64,000 nt of DNA from NCBI GenBank assembly GCA_025934695.1, contig JAICWS010000001.1, positions 87,301-151,300 on the forward strand. Reading direction: 5' to 3'. A program made the position numbers and the translations under genes. Positions 53,545 to 61,375 of the stretch are shown in pieces (the stretch's first letter is position 1; each line of letters opens with the position of its first letter). The notes beneath the pieces were generated by a model that made no database searches, was not told the DNA's origin, and saw nothing but the letters and a program-made list of their open reading frames with translations. Origin of the DNA: Alphaproteobacteria bacterium (GTDB taxonomy: Bacteria; Pseudomonadota; Alphaproteobacteria; Micavibrionales; UBA2020).

Positions 53545-54693
53545 TTAATCGTCCCCCGCCGAACCGTCGGTGTCTTCGCTGCTGTCCGTACCGGCGGTCG
53601 AGGCGCTGCCTGCGTCTTCATCGAATTCGGGGTCGATGAGGAGCATGCCGAACCAGCGCCATTGCTGGCCCTGGCCGGGGATGACGGTTTCGTCCGGCAC
53701 AGTGCAGTTGACGCGCGTGCGGCGGTCATCGAGCGGGTCTTTGAGGCGAATTTCGATGCGGCCGCCGCCGACTTTGGTCAGCGGCGCCTTGCCGACGCCC
53801 GAGACGAAGCAGGACAGTTTGCTCAAGTTCTTGATCTCGGGCGCGACCGTGAAGCCGATGAGGGGCGGATTATTCTTGATGACGGTATCGTCCGGGATGA
53901 CGTCGGAGACGGGCAGGGGCAGGGCGCTCGCGGTCAGCTGGAAGCGCTGCAGGTCGCCGAAGTTATCCGTCATGGTAAAGCGTGGCAGCGCCATGAAATC
54001 CGACTTCGTATGCACGACGCCCGACTGCTGGCCGAAGGCGGCCTTGAAGGTATAGCCGGACAGTTGCTTCTTCAGCGTGGCCGAATATTCGCCATAAGGA
54101 TAGGCGAAAAAGGCGGGATCCTCGTCGAACTGTTCTTTATACTTGGCGATCGCCTTGTTGATGAGGGCCGCATTCTGCACGTCGGTCTGGCCCACCATAT
54201 GGGCATAGGCCGAGGGAAGAATGCCCAGCGTCGCGAACTTGTCTCGCTTCAGGTCTTTGAGCTGTTTCCAGGTCATGTACGAAGGCGACGCGCCGTCGGC
54301 GTTGTCGCTCGAATAAAACACCGTATAAGGAAGCTCCGCCTCATCCAGCAGAGGTACGGCCGCGTTCAAAGTGGTGGTGTAAGCGCCCTCGAAAGTGATG
54401 CCGACCGTTTTCGCCGGGAGCGTGTCGCCGTCTTTCAGCGCATCAACGATTTTTTGCAGCGGCAAAACGTTATAGCCGCCGGTTTTCAGTTCCTTGATAT
54501 GTTCCTTGAACTGGTCGAGCGAAATGCTTCCCTGCGGCAGGCTGTCGTCGCCGATGCGTTGATAGACAAAAATGACGGCGCTGGCGCGGTCGGACTCTTC
54601 GGCGAGCGCAGGGTGCATTGTGCTCAAAAGCATCCCCAGGCCCAAAATCGCGCTGTACAAACTGGCGCATTTATGTTTTTGAATAGACAGCAT
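53545..54693 (-). CDS. Degenerate polysaccharide deacetylase family protein
   Basis: The 382-residue product has a signal peptide (about 1-31, ending HPALAEES), then a NodB-like domain with VIFVYQRIGDDSLPQGSISLDQFKEHIKEL and AYPYGEYSATLKK. This fits the PgaB-type branch that removes acetyl groups from surface polysaccharides. The catalytic TFDDG reads TFEGA in TVGITFEGAYTTTL, so both aspartates are lost, and the usual H-x3-H metal motif is not clear (LGILPSAYAHM keeps one His). Activity is therefore doubtful; it may bind without cleaving. A C-terminal domain of about 100 residues and an acidic tail (EDAGSASTAGTDSSEDTDG) follow. It is divergent from the nitroreductase gene. Confidence 0.78.
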   Translation of the reverse strand: MLSIQKHKCASLYSAILGLGMLLSTMHPALAEESDRASAVIFVYQRIGDDSLPQGSISLDQFKEHIKELKTGGYNVLPLQKIVDALKDGDTLPAKTVGITFEGAYTTTLNAAVPLLDEAELPYTVFYSSDNADGASPSYMTWKQLKDLKRDKFATLGILPSAYAHMVGQTDVQNAALINKAIAKYKEQFDEDPAFFAYPYGEYSATLKKQLSGYTFKAAFGQQSGVVHTKSDFMALPRFTMTDNFGDLQRFQLTASALPLPVSDVIPDDTVIKNNPPLIGFTVAPEIKNLSKLSCFVSGVGKAPLTKVGGGRIEIRLKDPLDDRRTRVNCTVPDETVIPGQGQQWRWFGMLLIDPEFDEDAGSASTAGTDSSEDTDGSAGDD

Positions 54694-54731
54694 CTTTTAC
54701 CAGCTAGGTTCCGTATCCGGAGGATATTAAC

Positions 54732-55325
54732 ATGGGCGGCCAGACATTAACAGACCAGGGTTTTGACATCATTTTCCGGGGCGCCAGGACCGCCAACGCC
54801 TGGCGGGACGAACCTGTCAGCGACGAGCTGCTGAAAAAAATTTACGACGATATGAAATGGGGGCCGACGAGCGCCAATTCCTCGCCCCTGCGCATCGTTT
54901 TCCTGAAAACGCCGGCGGCGAAGGAGCGGCTGAAGCCCTTCCTGATGGAAGGAAACATCAACAAGGTCATGACCTCGCCCGTCACCGCTATATTCGCGTA
55001 CGATTCCAAATTTTACGAACATCTTCCGTTCTTGTTTCCGCATGCGGACGCGCGGTCCTGGTTCGAAGGAAACGCGCCGTTGATCGAAACAACCGCATTT
55101 CGCAATAGTTCCCTGCAAGCGGCCTACTTCATTATTTCAGCGCGGGCCCACGGGCTCGATTGCGGCCCGATGTCGGGCTTCGATAACGCCAGAACCGACG
55201 CCGAATTCTTCACCGATGGACGCTTCAAATCGAATTTCATCTGCGCCATGGGCTATGCGGACACATCGAAGACGCTCCCGCGCAGCCCGCGGTTCCGCTT
55301 CGAGGACGCGTGCCGGATTTTGTGA
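54732..55325 (+). CDS. Nitroreductase family protein (RutE-like)
   Basis: The 197-residue flavoprotein is of the RutE/malonic-semialdehyde-reductase branch of the nitroreductase family. FMN-binding elements are RTANAWRDEPVSDELL, WGPTSANSSPLR and GLDCGPMSGFD, and NSSLQAAYFIISARAHGL is the dimer-helix region. Members reduce nitro groups, quinones or short semialdehydes using NAD(P)H; the physiological substrate here is unknown and no other rut genes are near. ATG 54732 has a strong GGAGGA seven bases upstream. The last base of its stop is the first base of tsaB (TGATG), so the two are coupled. Confidence 0.87.
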   Translation: MGGQTLTDQGFDIIFRGARTANAWRDEPVSDELLKKIYDDMKWGPTSANSSPLRIVFLKTPAAKERLKPFLMEGNINKVMTSPVTAIFAYDSKFYEHLPFLFPHADARSWFEGNAPLIETTAFRNSSLQAAYFIISARAHGLDCGPMSGFDNARTDAEFFTDGRFKSNFICAMGYADTSKTLPRSPRFRFEDACRIL

Positions 55326-55966
55326 TGAAGGTTCTCGCCGTCAATACCGCGAATATGGTCCTCTCCCTCGCGCTCACGGATGGCGGCAAAACTGTGCAGT
55401 CTTTCGAAAGCCGTGAGACACGCGACCAGGGAAACCTGCTGCTGCGGCACGTCCGCGCGGCGCTGGATGCTGCCGGCTGGAAATTCGATGACCTCGGCCT
55501 GCTGGCCGTTGTGACGGGCCCGGGGAGTTTCACCGGCATCCGCATCGGCCTTGCCACCGCGCGCGCGCTCGCGATGGCGGCGAAGCTGCCGATCGTCGGC
55601 GTGTCGAGCTTCGACATCTTCGCTGCCCCCGAAGCGGGCAAGGTCAACCTGATCGCGGTTGAATCCTGGCGCGAGGAACTGTATTTCGAGGGCCGCGATG
55701 AGAAAGGCAATGCCATTATTCCGCCCGTCAATCTGACGCCGGAAGATTTCGTGAAGACGCTGGGAAAGGGAAGCTACACCATCTCCGGCGATGCCGCGCA
55801 GAAACTGCAGGCGGTGTTGCCGGCCGCATCCGTGTCAGCCTATGTTCCAGCCGCCGGCGATATCGCGCGTGTCGGCGAAAACATATTCAACGCGAAGGGC
55901 GCCGCCCGCCCGGTGCCGTTTTACCTGCGCGACGCGGATGTGACGATCGCAAAAACCAAAGCCTGA
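55325..55966 (+). CDS. tsaB: tRNA threonylcarbamoyladenosine biosynthesis protein TsaB
   Basis: The 213-residue protein belongs to the ASKHA superfamily and assists TsaD in the synthesis of N6-threonylcarbamoyl-adenosine at tRNA position 37. Signatures are MKVLAVNTANMVLSLAL at the start and GPGSFTGIRIGLATARALAMAA at about 66-87. Length is slightly short but within the family range. Start ATG 55325 lies within the stop of the nitroreductase gene (TGATG), so the extra codons of the longer frame are not needed. In many alphaproteobacteria tsaB is followed by rimI and fur; here a MucR-like gene lies next and no rimI is present. Confidence 0.93.
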   Translation: MKVLAVNTANMVLSLALTDGGKTVQSFESRETRDQGNLLLRHVRAALDAAGWKFDDLGLLAVVTGPGSFTGIRIGLATARALAMAAKLPIVGVSSFDIFAAPEAGKVNLIAVESWREELYFEGRDEKGNAIIPPVNLTPEDFVKTLGKGSYTISGDAAQKLQAVLPAASVSAYVPAAGDIARVGENIFNAKGAARPVPFYLRDADVTIAKTKA

Positions 55967-56035
55967 GCCTTCCGGCGCGCCTGCTTGAAATATTTGCGGT
56001 TTTTTAACTTATTCCCCTCTAATACTTTCGCGTGA

Positions 56036-56041
56036 TATAAT
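56036..56041 (+). promoter_or_regulatory. Possible -10 element of the MucR-like gene
   Basis: A perfect TATAAT lies 18 bases before ATG 56060, inside GTGATATAATAAAA, in an AT-rich gap. No convincing -35 is visible. The distance implies a very short leader; GGGAG overlaps it as ribosome binding site. Confidence 0.4.
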
Positions 56042-56059
56042 AAAAAGAGGGAGTATTTG

Positions 56060-56470
56060 ATGTCCGATAAATCAAAACCGGAATTGCTGGGATATATGGC
56101 GCAGATCGTGGCGGGCTATGCGGCCAACCACACCATTGCCGATTTGCCCGCACTGATGCGCCAGGTTCACGAGGCGCTCATCAAAATCGAGGCCGGCGAA
56201 AAACCGGCGGCGCCCGGCGCTTCCGAGCCAGCCGTGCCTGTCGCGCGTTCGGTGCATCCCGACTATCTCATCTGCCTCGAAGACGGCAAGAAGATGAAGA
56301 TGCTCAAGCGCTACCTCAAAACCGCCTACAACATGACGCCGGAAGACTACCGCGCGAAATGGAATCTCCCCGAAGACTATCCCATGGTCGCCCCCAACTA
56401 CGCCGAAAAACGCTCCTCGCTCGCGAAGGCGATCGGATTGGGGACGGATGGGAATAGGGGGCGCAAATAG
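56060..56470 (+). CDS. MucR/Ros family regulator lacking zinc ligands
   Basis: The 136-residue protein matches MucR/Ros regulators, alphaproteobacterial DNA-binding proteins controlling surface polysaccharides, motility and virulence. The C-terminal domain reads YLICLEDGKKMKMLKRYLKTAYNMTPEDYR and then KWNLPEDYPMVAPNYAEKRSSLAKAIGLG, the family hallmark. In zinc-binding members Cys72 and Asp75 pair with His at 85 and 89; here these are Tyr85 and Ala89. Zinc-independent Ros homologs are known, so function can persist. The N-terminal part (1-60) contains an H-NS-like oligomerisation region (IVAGYAANHTIADLPALMRQVHEALIKIE). ATG 56060 has GGGAG upstream; an in-frame TTG at 56057 is not needed. Confidence 0.9.
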   Translation: MSDKSKPELLGYMAQIVAGYAANHTIADLPALMRQVHEALIKIEAGEKPAAPGASEPAVPVARSVHPDYLICLEDGKKMKMLKRYLKTAYNMTPEDYRAKWNLPEDYPMVAPNYAEKRSSLAKAIGLGTDGNRGRK

Positions 56471-56473
56471 AAC

Positions 56474-56566
56474 TGTCATCCCGAGCGAATGCGAGGGATC
56501 TTTCCCACTTTCAGATTTACAGCTGTTTGCGCCTGAGAAGATCCCTCGCATTCGCTCGGGATGACA
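56474..56566. repeat. 29-bp perfect inverted repeat (dispersed palindrome)
   Basis: Bases 56474-56502 (beginning TGTCATCCCGAGCGAATG) are the exact reverse complement of 56538-56566, with 35 bases between. The sequence is of the widespread GTCATCCCGAGCG...GAGGGATCT type found in many bacterial genomes. It lies exactly between the convergent MucR-like and proC genes and may end both transcripts by a long hairpin. Confidence 0.9.
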
Positions 56567-56573
56567 TTCAATT

Positions 56574-57377
56574 TTATTTCGAAAGCTCTTCCGCGCGCTT
56601 GGCGGCGGCGGCGAGGGCCTTGTCGAACAGCGGCTGAACCCCGTTCGGCGCCATCAGAACTTCGAGCGCGGCGGCGGTGGTGCCGCCGGGGGAGGTGACG
56701 TTTTCGCGCAGCTTGCGGGCGGAAACGGAAGAGGAGTCTTTCGCCAGAGCAGCGGAGCCGATAACGGTCTGGCGCGCGAGCTTCTCGGCCATTTTCGCAT
56801 CGAGCCCGATTTTTTTTCCGGCTTCGGTCAGTGCCTCGATGAGCAGGAACACGTAGGCGGGGCCGCTGCCCGAGAGCGCGGTTACTGGGTTAAGCAGTTT
56901 TTCCTGCTCGACCCACAACACTTCGCCGACGGAGCCCAGCAGCAGCCCGGCCTGCGCTTTCTGCGGCTTGCTGACGTTGCGGTTGGCGCAGGCGACCGTG
57001 ATGCCTTCGCCAATGGAAGCCGGCGTATTGGGCATGGCGCGCACGATGCACGCCGTCCTGCTGAGCGTTTTTTCAAAGAAAGAGATCGGCCGTCCCGCCG
57101 CGATGGAGAGAACAAGCGCGCCTTTCGACGCATAGGCTTTATACAGCTTCGCCACCTCGGGAAGCACCTGGGGCTTCACCGCGAAGACAATGACGCCGGG
57201 CCTGAACGATGCGGGGATATGCTGGAAATCCGGCACTGCCTTGGCGGACAGCACGTCAATGGGTGCGGGTTCGACGACGCAGATTTCTTTGTAAAGCTTC
57301 TTCTCCTGCCAGCGGCGCAGCAAGGCGCCGCCCATCTTGCCGCAGCCGACAAGCAGGATGTTGGGTTGTGGGGGCAT
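56574..57377 (-). CDS. proC: Pyrroline-5-carboxylate reductase
   Basis: The 267-residue enzyme reduces pyrroline-5-carboxylate to proline with NAD(P)H. The Rossmann loop is LLVGCGKMGGALL, followed by VFAVKPQVL, the MPNTPASIGEG loop, ALSGSGPAYVFLLIEAL and LRENVTSPGGTTAAAL with the substrate-binding region. All family motifs are present and length fits. It follows the YbjN gene after 18 bases on the same strand, giving the order ubiK-ybjN-proC that is frequent in alphaproteobacteria. Its 3' end abuts the 29-bp palindrome. Confidence 0.95.
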   Translation of the reverse strand: MPPQPNILLVGCGKMGGALLRRWQEKKLYKEICVVEPAPIDVLSAKAVPDFQHIPASFRPGVIVFAVKPQVLPEVAKLYKAYASKGALVLSIAAGRPISFFEKTLSRTACIVRAMPNTPASIGEGITVACANRNVSKPQKAQAGLLLGSVGEVLWVEQEKLLNPVTALSGSGPAYVFLLIEALTEAGKKIGLDAKMAEKLARQTVIGSAALAKDSSSVSARKLRENVTSPGGTTAAALEVLMAPNGVQPLFDKALAAAAKRAEELSK

Positions 57378-57395
57378 GGGAAGTTCTTTTTAGTT

Positions 57396-57905
57396 TTAGG
57401 CTTCGCCGACGGTTTCGAAGACGGCCGCGCGCAGGTTGCTCTGCAGTTCGTTGTCTCCGGCCTGGACGAGCTGAAAGGTCGCAAGGAAGCGCTCGCATTC
57501 CGCGATGGCGATCTCGATGACGTCCTGCACGATATCGACCGCGAGGCCCGACGGGATCATGCGGAACAGCAGCGTGTGGCGGAACGTGGGATGCGTGTTC
57601 TTGTTCGACAGGTCGAAGTGGCCGAGCCAGAGGTTCTGGTTGATCTGTTCGGTCGCGCGCGCCGCCGCATCGTGGTGTTCGGCGGTGATGGAGATCGGCA
57701 TCGAGCAGGCGAAGAGCAGGGCGGAGAATTCTTCCTGCCATTCCATGCAGATTTCGTATTTCACTTTCGCGCCGGGCGCGGTGAAGATCATAATGTCGTC
57801 TTCGCTGCGGGTGATCGTCCAGCTCTTGGATTCGACGAAGTCTTCGACCAGGTCGAGCGGGTTGGCATCATCGTCAGAGGCGATATCGAACGGGGCGCTG
57901 ATCAT
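57396..57905 (-). CDS. YbjN domain protein
   Basis: The 169-residue cytoplasmic protein has the YbjN fold, related to type III secretion chaperones: NPLDLVEDFVESKSWTITRSEDDIMIFTAPGAKVKYEICMEWQEEFSALLFACSM forms the first half, and NQNLWLGHFDLSNKNTHPTFRHTLLFR the second. Its exact role is not known; in enterobacteria YbjN affects motility and stress tolerance. It overlaps the upstream UbiK-type gene by four bases (ATGA) and precedes proC. The acidic start (IASDDDAN) is family-typical for alphaproteobacteria. Confidence 0.88.
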   Translation of the reverse strand: MISAPFDIASDDDANPLDLVEDFVESKSWTITRSEDDIMIFTAPGAKVKYEICMEWQEEFSALLFACSMPISITAEHHDAAARATEQINQNLWLGHFDLSNKNTHPTFRHTLLFRMIPSGLAVDIVQDVIEIAIAECERFLATFQLVQAGDNELQSNLRAAVFETVGEA

Positions 57906-58180
57906 TTCTTTTTCCCTTTCCGGGAAGGTTTAAGCTGGCGCTCCAGTGCTGCGAGGCGTTTTTCGAGCTCCAGCTGGCGCTCCCTGGCTTTCTCGGCCAC
58001 GGCTTCGACGCGCTCGAACTCGGCGCGGCTGACCATATCCATCTGGCCGACGAGAAGGTCGACGCGCTCCTTCACCAGGGTGCGAACCTGGTGCCGGATG
58101 TCGCTGAAAGAACCAAGAGCGCCCGTCGCCACTTTGGCGAGGTCGTCGAGGAATTTCAGGTTGTCGCGTGTACTTCTCAT
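57902..58180 (-). CDS. UbiK/BMFP family accessory protein
   Basis: The 92-residue protein is of the UbiK/BMFP family (Brucella membrane fusogenic protein). It is mainly helix: an amphipathic N-terminus (NLKFLDDLAKVATGALGSFSDIRHQVRTLVKERVDLLVGQMDMV) and a C-terminal coiled coil (RAEFERVEAVAEKARERQLELEKRLAALERQL) followed by a Lys-rich end. UbiK assists ubiquinone synthesis in enterobacteria and binds lipids; BMFP shows membrane-fusing behaviour in vitro. It begins a small operon with YbjN and proC. Confidence 0.88.
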   Translation of the reverse strand: MRSTRDNLKFLDDLAKVATGALGSFSDIRHQVRTLVKERVDLLVGQMDMVSRAEFERVEAVAEKARERQLELEKRLAALERQLKPSRKGKKK

Positions 58181-58330
58181 AATATGTCCGTATTTTTGTA
58201 TCTTCCTATCACGTCCTATATAGTTTATGCAATAAATTTAGGCAGATGGCACTTCAAAAAGAATGGACCTGCCCATGGGGCCTAACCCTATGCACAATAA
58301 ATACAAAAAGAGGGTGGTTAGAGTAATTTA

Positions 58331-59173
58331 ATGTCGGTGCTGAACTTTCCCAATATCGATCCCGTCGCCCTCCATATTCCGGTGCCTTTCATCGGGCACG
58401 AGATCCAGATCCGCTGGTACGCGCTCGCCTATCTGACCGGATTTATCGGCGGCTGGCTCTATGGCGGCTGGCTGGCCGATCTCGACCGCGACCGTCGTCC
58501 CAACCGGACGGATATCGACAATATCCTGCCCTGGATGGTGCTGGGCGTCATCCTGGGTGGGCGCATCGGCTATGTGCTGTTCTACAACCTGCCGTATTAC
58601 ATTGATAACCCGCTCAAGGCCCTGTTCATCTGGGAAGGCGGCATGTCGTTCCACGGCGGCCTGATCGGCGTCGCCATCGTCATCATCGCCTTCGCGCGTT
58701 ATTACAAGTTCAGCCCGATGGCGCTGGGCGATATCATTTCGGTGGTGGTGCCCATCGGCCTGTTCTTCGGCCGCCTGGCCAATTTCGTGAACGGCGAGCT
58801 TTACGGCCGCCCCACTCATGTCGCCTGGGCGATGATCTTTCCAAAAGACCCGACTCAGGTGCCACGCCATCCCAGCCAGCTTTACGAGGCGGGGCTGGAA
58901 GGGCTGCTGCTCGGCGGCGTGCTTTTCCTGCTCGCGCGCATACCTTCCATCAGACGATCGGAGGGCATGCTGTTCGGCGCGCTGCTGATCGGCTACAGCC
59001 TGTGCCGGTTTTCGATCGAATTCGTGCGCGAGCCGGATATCCAGCTCGGCCTGTACTTCGGTTATTTTTCCATGGGGCAGCTGCTGTGCATCCCCATGTT
59101 CATCGCAGGGTTAGGGGCCATTGCCTATGCTAGAAGACGAAGAAGACGATCCGGACCGGGTACCAAAGGTTGA
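58331..59173 (+). CDS. lgt: Prolipoprotein diacylglyceryl transferase
   Basis: The 280-residue, seven-pass inner-membrane enzyme transfers diacylglycerol from phosphatidylglycerol to the lipobox cysteine of prolipoproteins. Signatures are GHEIQIRWYALAYLTGFIGGW, the GRIGYVLFYN region, GGMSFHGGLIGVAI, RLANFVNGELYGRPT with the catalytic region Arg, and PRHPSQLYEAGLEG. The C-terminus ends with basic residues (RRRRRSGPGTKG). Its last 47 bases overlap the start of the NDUFAF7-like gene, a conserved alphaproteobacterial order. The 150 bases upstream are AT-rich and hold no clear promoter. Confidence 0.96.
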   Translation: MSVLNFPNIDPVALHIPVPFIGHEIQIRWYALAYLTGFIGGWLYGGWLADLDRDRRPNRTDIDNILPWMVLGVILGGRIGYVLFYNLPYYIDNPLKALFIWEGGMSFHGGLIGVAIVIIAFARYYKFSPMALGDIISVVVPIGLFFGRLANFVNGELYGRPTHVAWAMIFPKDPTQVPRHPSQLYEAGLEGLLLGGVLFLLARIPSIRRSEGMLFGALLIGYSLCRFSIEFVREPDIQLGLYFGYFSMGQLLCIPMFIAGLGAIAYARRRRRRSGPGTKG

Positions 59174-60242
59174 ATTTTCCGCCTTCGCGAAGGGGCTGGC
59201 CGAGCGCATCCGGAAAAACGGCGCGCTGACGCTGGCCGAATATATGCAGGCCTGCATCGCGGAATATTACGGTTCGCGCGAGCCTTTCGGCAAGGAAGGC
59301 GACTTCATCACCTCTCCCGAGGTCAGCCAGATGTTCGGGGAACTCATCGGCGCCTGGATCGCCGATCTCTGGACGCAGATGGGCAAGCCCGCCAAGGCGA
59401 TGATCGCGGAACTGGGGCCGGGCAAGGGCACGCTGTCGTCCGACATCATGCGCATCCTGGGCACCTGGCCCGATTGCCGCGCGGCCATGAGCCTCCATCT
59501 CGTCGAAAACAGCCTGGCCCTGCGCGAAGAGCAGGCGGCGCTGCTGAAGGACTATGCGCCCAAATTCTACGACAGGGTTGAGGACTTGCCCGAAGGCCCG
59601 CTATTTCTTGTCGCGAACGAATTCCTCGACGCGCTGCCGGTGCGGCAGTATGTGCGCAAGAACAAGAAGTGGTACGAGAAGATGGTCACCTTCGACGACA
59701 AAGCGGGCGAATTCGCCTGGGCCCTGCGCGAACAACCGGTCGATATCTCGCCGCCGAAAGGATACCCCAAGCCCATCGAGCGCGATATTTTCGAAATCAA
59801 CGACGGGGCGCGGGCGGTGGTGGAAACGGTCAGCCGCCGCATCGACAAGCATGGCGGCGCGGCCTTATTTATCGACTATGGCCCGGACAAGCCGACCTAT
59901 GACGATTCCACCCAAAGCTACAAACGCCACAAGCGCGTGGACGTACTGCGCAACCCCGGCGGGCAGGATGTGACCGCTAACGTCGACTTTTCGGCGCTCG
60001 TCGCGGTGGCGGAGCCGATCGTCCAAGTGCACGGCCCCGTCATGCAAGGCGAATTCCTGCTGCGCCTCGGCATCGTCGAGCGGGCGGAAGCCTTGTGCCT
60101 TGCGACCAAAGATCCACATATTCGCGGCAAGGAAAGGCTAGCCGTGCGCAGGCTCACCGGCTTAACCGACATGGGCGCGAAGTTCAAGATGCTGGGGCTG
60201 ACGAAAAAAGGCTCCGGCCTCAACCCCGCGGGTTTCAACTGA
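59127..60242 (+). CDS. NDUFAF7/MidA-like SAM methyltransferase, copy 1
   Basis: The 371-residue enzyme is a homolog of mitochondrial NDUFAF7, which dimethylates an arginine of a complex I subunit, and so may act on bacterial respiratory complex I. Signatures are GDFITSPEVSQMFGELIGAW, the SAM loop ELGPGKGTLSSDIMR, LVENS, and VANEFLDALPVRQY, with DYGPDKPTYDDSTQSYKRHKRVDVLRNPGGQDVTANVDF in the second half. ATG 59127 is selected over TTG 59121 by position and upstream GGGG. It lies within the end of lgt and shares its stop with the start of copy 2 (TGATG). Copy 1 keeps the D of EFLDALP. Confidence 0.9.
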   Translation: MLEDEEDDPDRVPKVEFSAFAKGLAERIRKNGALTLAEYMQACIAEYYGSREPFGKEGDFITSPEVSQMFGELIGAWIADLWTQMGKPAKAMIAELGPGKGTLSSDIMRILGTWPDCRAAMSLHLVENSLALREEQAALLKDYAPKFYDRVEDLPEGPLFLVANEFLDALPVRQYVRKNKKWYEKMVTFDDKAGEFAWALREQPVDISPPKGYPKPIERDIFEINDGARAVVETVSRRIDKHGGAALFIDYGPDKPTYDDSTQSYKRHKRVDVLRNPGGQDVTANVDFSALVAVAEPIVQVHGPVMQGEFLLRLGIVERAEALCLATKDPHIRGKERLAVRRLTGLTDMGAKFKMLGLTKKGSGLNPAGFN

Positions 60243-61375
60243 TGGCTGCGGCGGCCGATCCGGATTCTGTGCCGAAGATCGAACATTCGCCTTTCGGTCA
60301 GGCGCTGGCCGAGCGCATCCTGACACAGGGGCCAATGACCGTTTCCGATTACATGGAAGCCTGCGCGGTGGAGTATTACGCCTCGCGCAGCCCGTTCGGA
60401 AAGGCGGGCGATTTCATTACCTCGCCGGAACTCAACCCGGTTTTCGGCGAAACGATCGGCGGCTGGCTGGCCGATATCTGGAAGCAAATGGGCAGCCCGG
60501 CAGAAGTGCGGCTGGTCGAACTCGGTCCCGGGCGCGGCGTATTGTCGCGCGATATGCTTCGCGTCTTCTGCCAATCCGGCGGATCCAAAGTCTCGGTGCA
60601 CCTCGTCGAGAACAGCCGCGCTTTACGCCAGGTGCAGCGGGAGACGCTAAAGGACTATTCCGTCACCTGGTACGACAGGTTCGAGGAAGTGGCGCGCGGC
60701 CCGATGCTTCTCGTCGCGAACGAATTCATCACCGCGCTTCCGGTGCGGCAGTATGTCCGCCATAAAGGGAAGTGGCACGAGAGAATGGTCGCTTACGACG
60801 CCGCGACCGGCGAATTTTCCTATACCCTGAACGACGCGCCGGCGGAATTCACAATGCCGAGGGGCTACCGCGCCCCCATCGACCGCGATATCCTCGAGGT
60901 CAACGAAGCCGGCAACGGCGTTATGGCGGAGATCGCGCGGGGCATCGGCCAATATGGCGGCGCGGCGCTGATTATCGACTACGGTTATTCGACGCCCGAA
61001 TACAGCGATACGCTGCAAAGCTACAAGCGGCATAAGCGCGTCGATATCCTGCGCAATCCCGGCGGCCAGGATGTGACGGCGAACCTGGATTTCACGGCGC
61101 TCTGTGATGCCGCGGCGCCCTTCGCGGTCGTTCACGGTCCGGTCACGCAGGGCGAATTCCTGACGCGCCTGGATATCGCGGGACGCGTCGATGCCGCCTG
61201 CCAGGCGGAGGCGGACGGCAAGAAGCGCGGCGAAATGCGCCTCGCGCTGCGGCGATTGACGAACGCGAGCGATATGGGCGAAAAATTCAAGGTCGTCGCC
61301 CTGACATCAGGCGACGGCAAACTCAATCCGAAAGGCTTCTACGATGGCCCTGACATTCCTGACGACCGGTCTTGA
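60242..61375 (+). CDS. NDUFAF7/MidA-like SAM methyltransferase, copy 2
   Basis: The 377-residue paralog is clearly homologous over its full length: GDFITSPELNPVFGETIGGW, ELGPGRGVLSRDMLR, LVENS, VANEFITALPVRQY and SYKRHKRVDILRNPGGQDVTANLDF. In copy 2 the conserved acidic residue of EF(L/F)DALP is Thr, so its active-site wall has changed, and it may have a different target or no activity. The reading frame is open to 60095, but ATG 60242 overlaps the stop of copy 1 and gives a full-length protein. It overlaps pgeF by 32 bases. A single NDUFAF7 gene is the norm here, so the tandem pair is unusual. Confidence 0.88.
   Translation: MAAAADPDSVPKIEHSPFGQALAERILTQGPMTVSDYMEACAVEYYASRSPFGKAGDFITSPELNPVFGETIGGWLADIWKQMGSPAEVRLVELGPGRGVLSRDMLRVFCQSGGSKVSVHLVENSRALRQVQRETLKDYSVTWYDRFEEVARGPMLLVANEFITALPVRQYVRHKGKWHERMVAYDAATGEFSYTLNDAPAEFTMPRGYRAPIDRDILEVNEAGNGVMAEIARGIGQYGGAALIIDYGYSTPEYSDTLQSYKRHKRVDILRNPGGQDVTANLDFTALCDAAAPFAVVHGPVTQGEFLTRLDIAGRVDAACQAEADGKKRGEMRLALRRLTNASDMGEKFKVVALTSGDGKLNPKGFYDGPDIPDDRS

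Noticed and set aside
60095..60241. Earlier start for NDUFAF7 copy 2
   Set aside because: The added codons read the end of copy 1 in another frame; ATG 60242 has the TGATG coupling and full-length homology.
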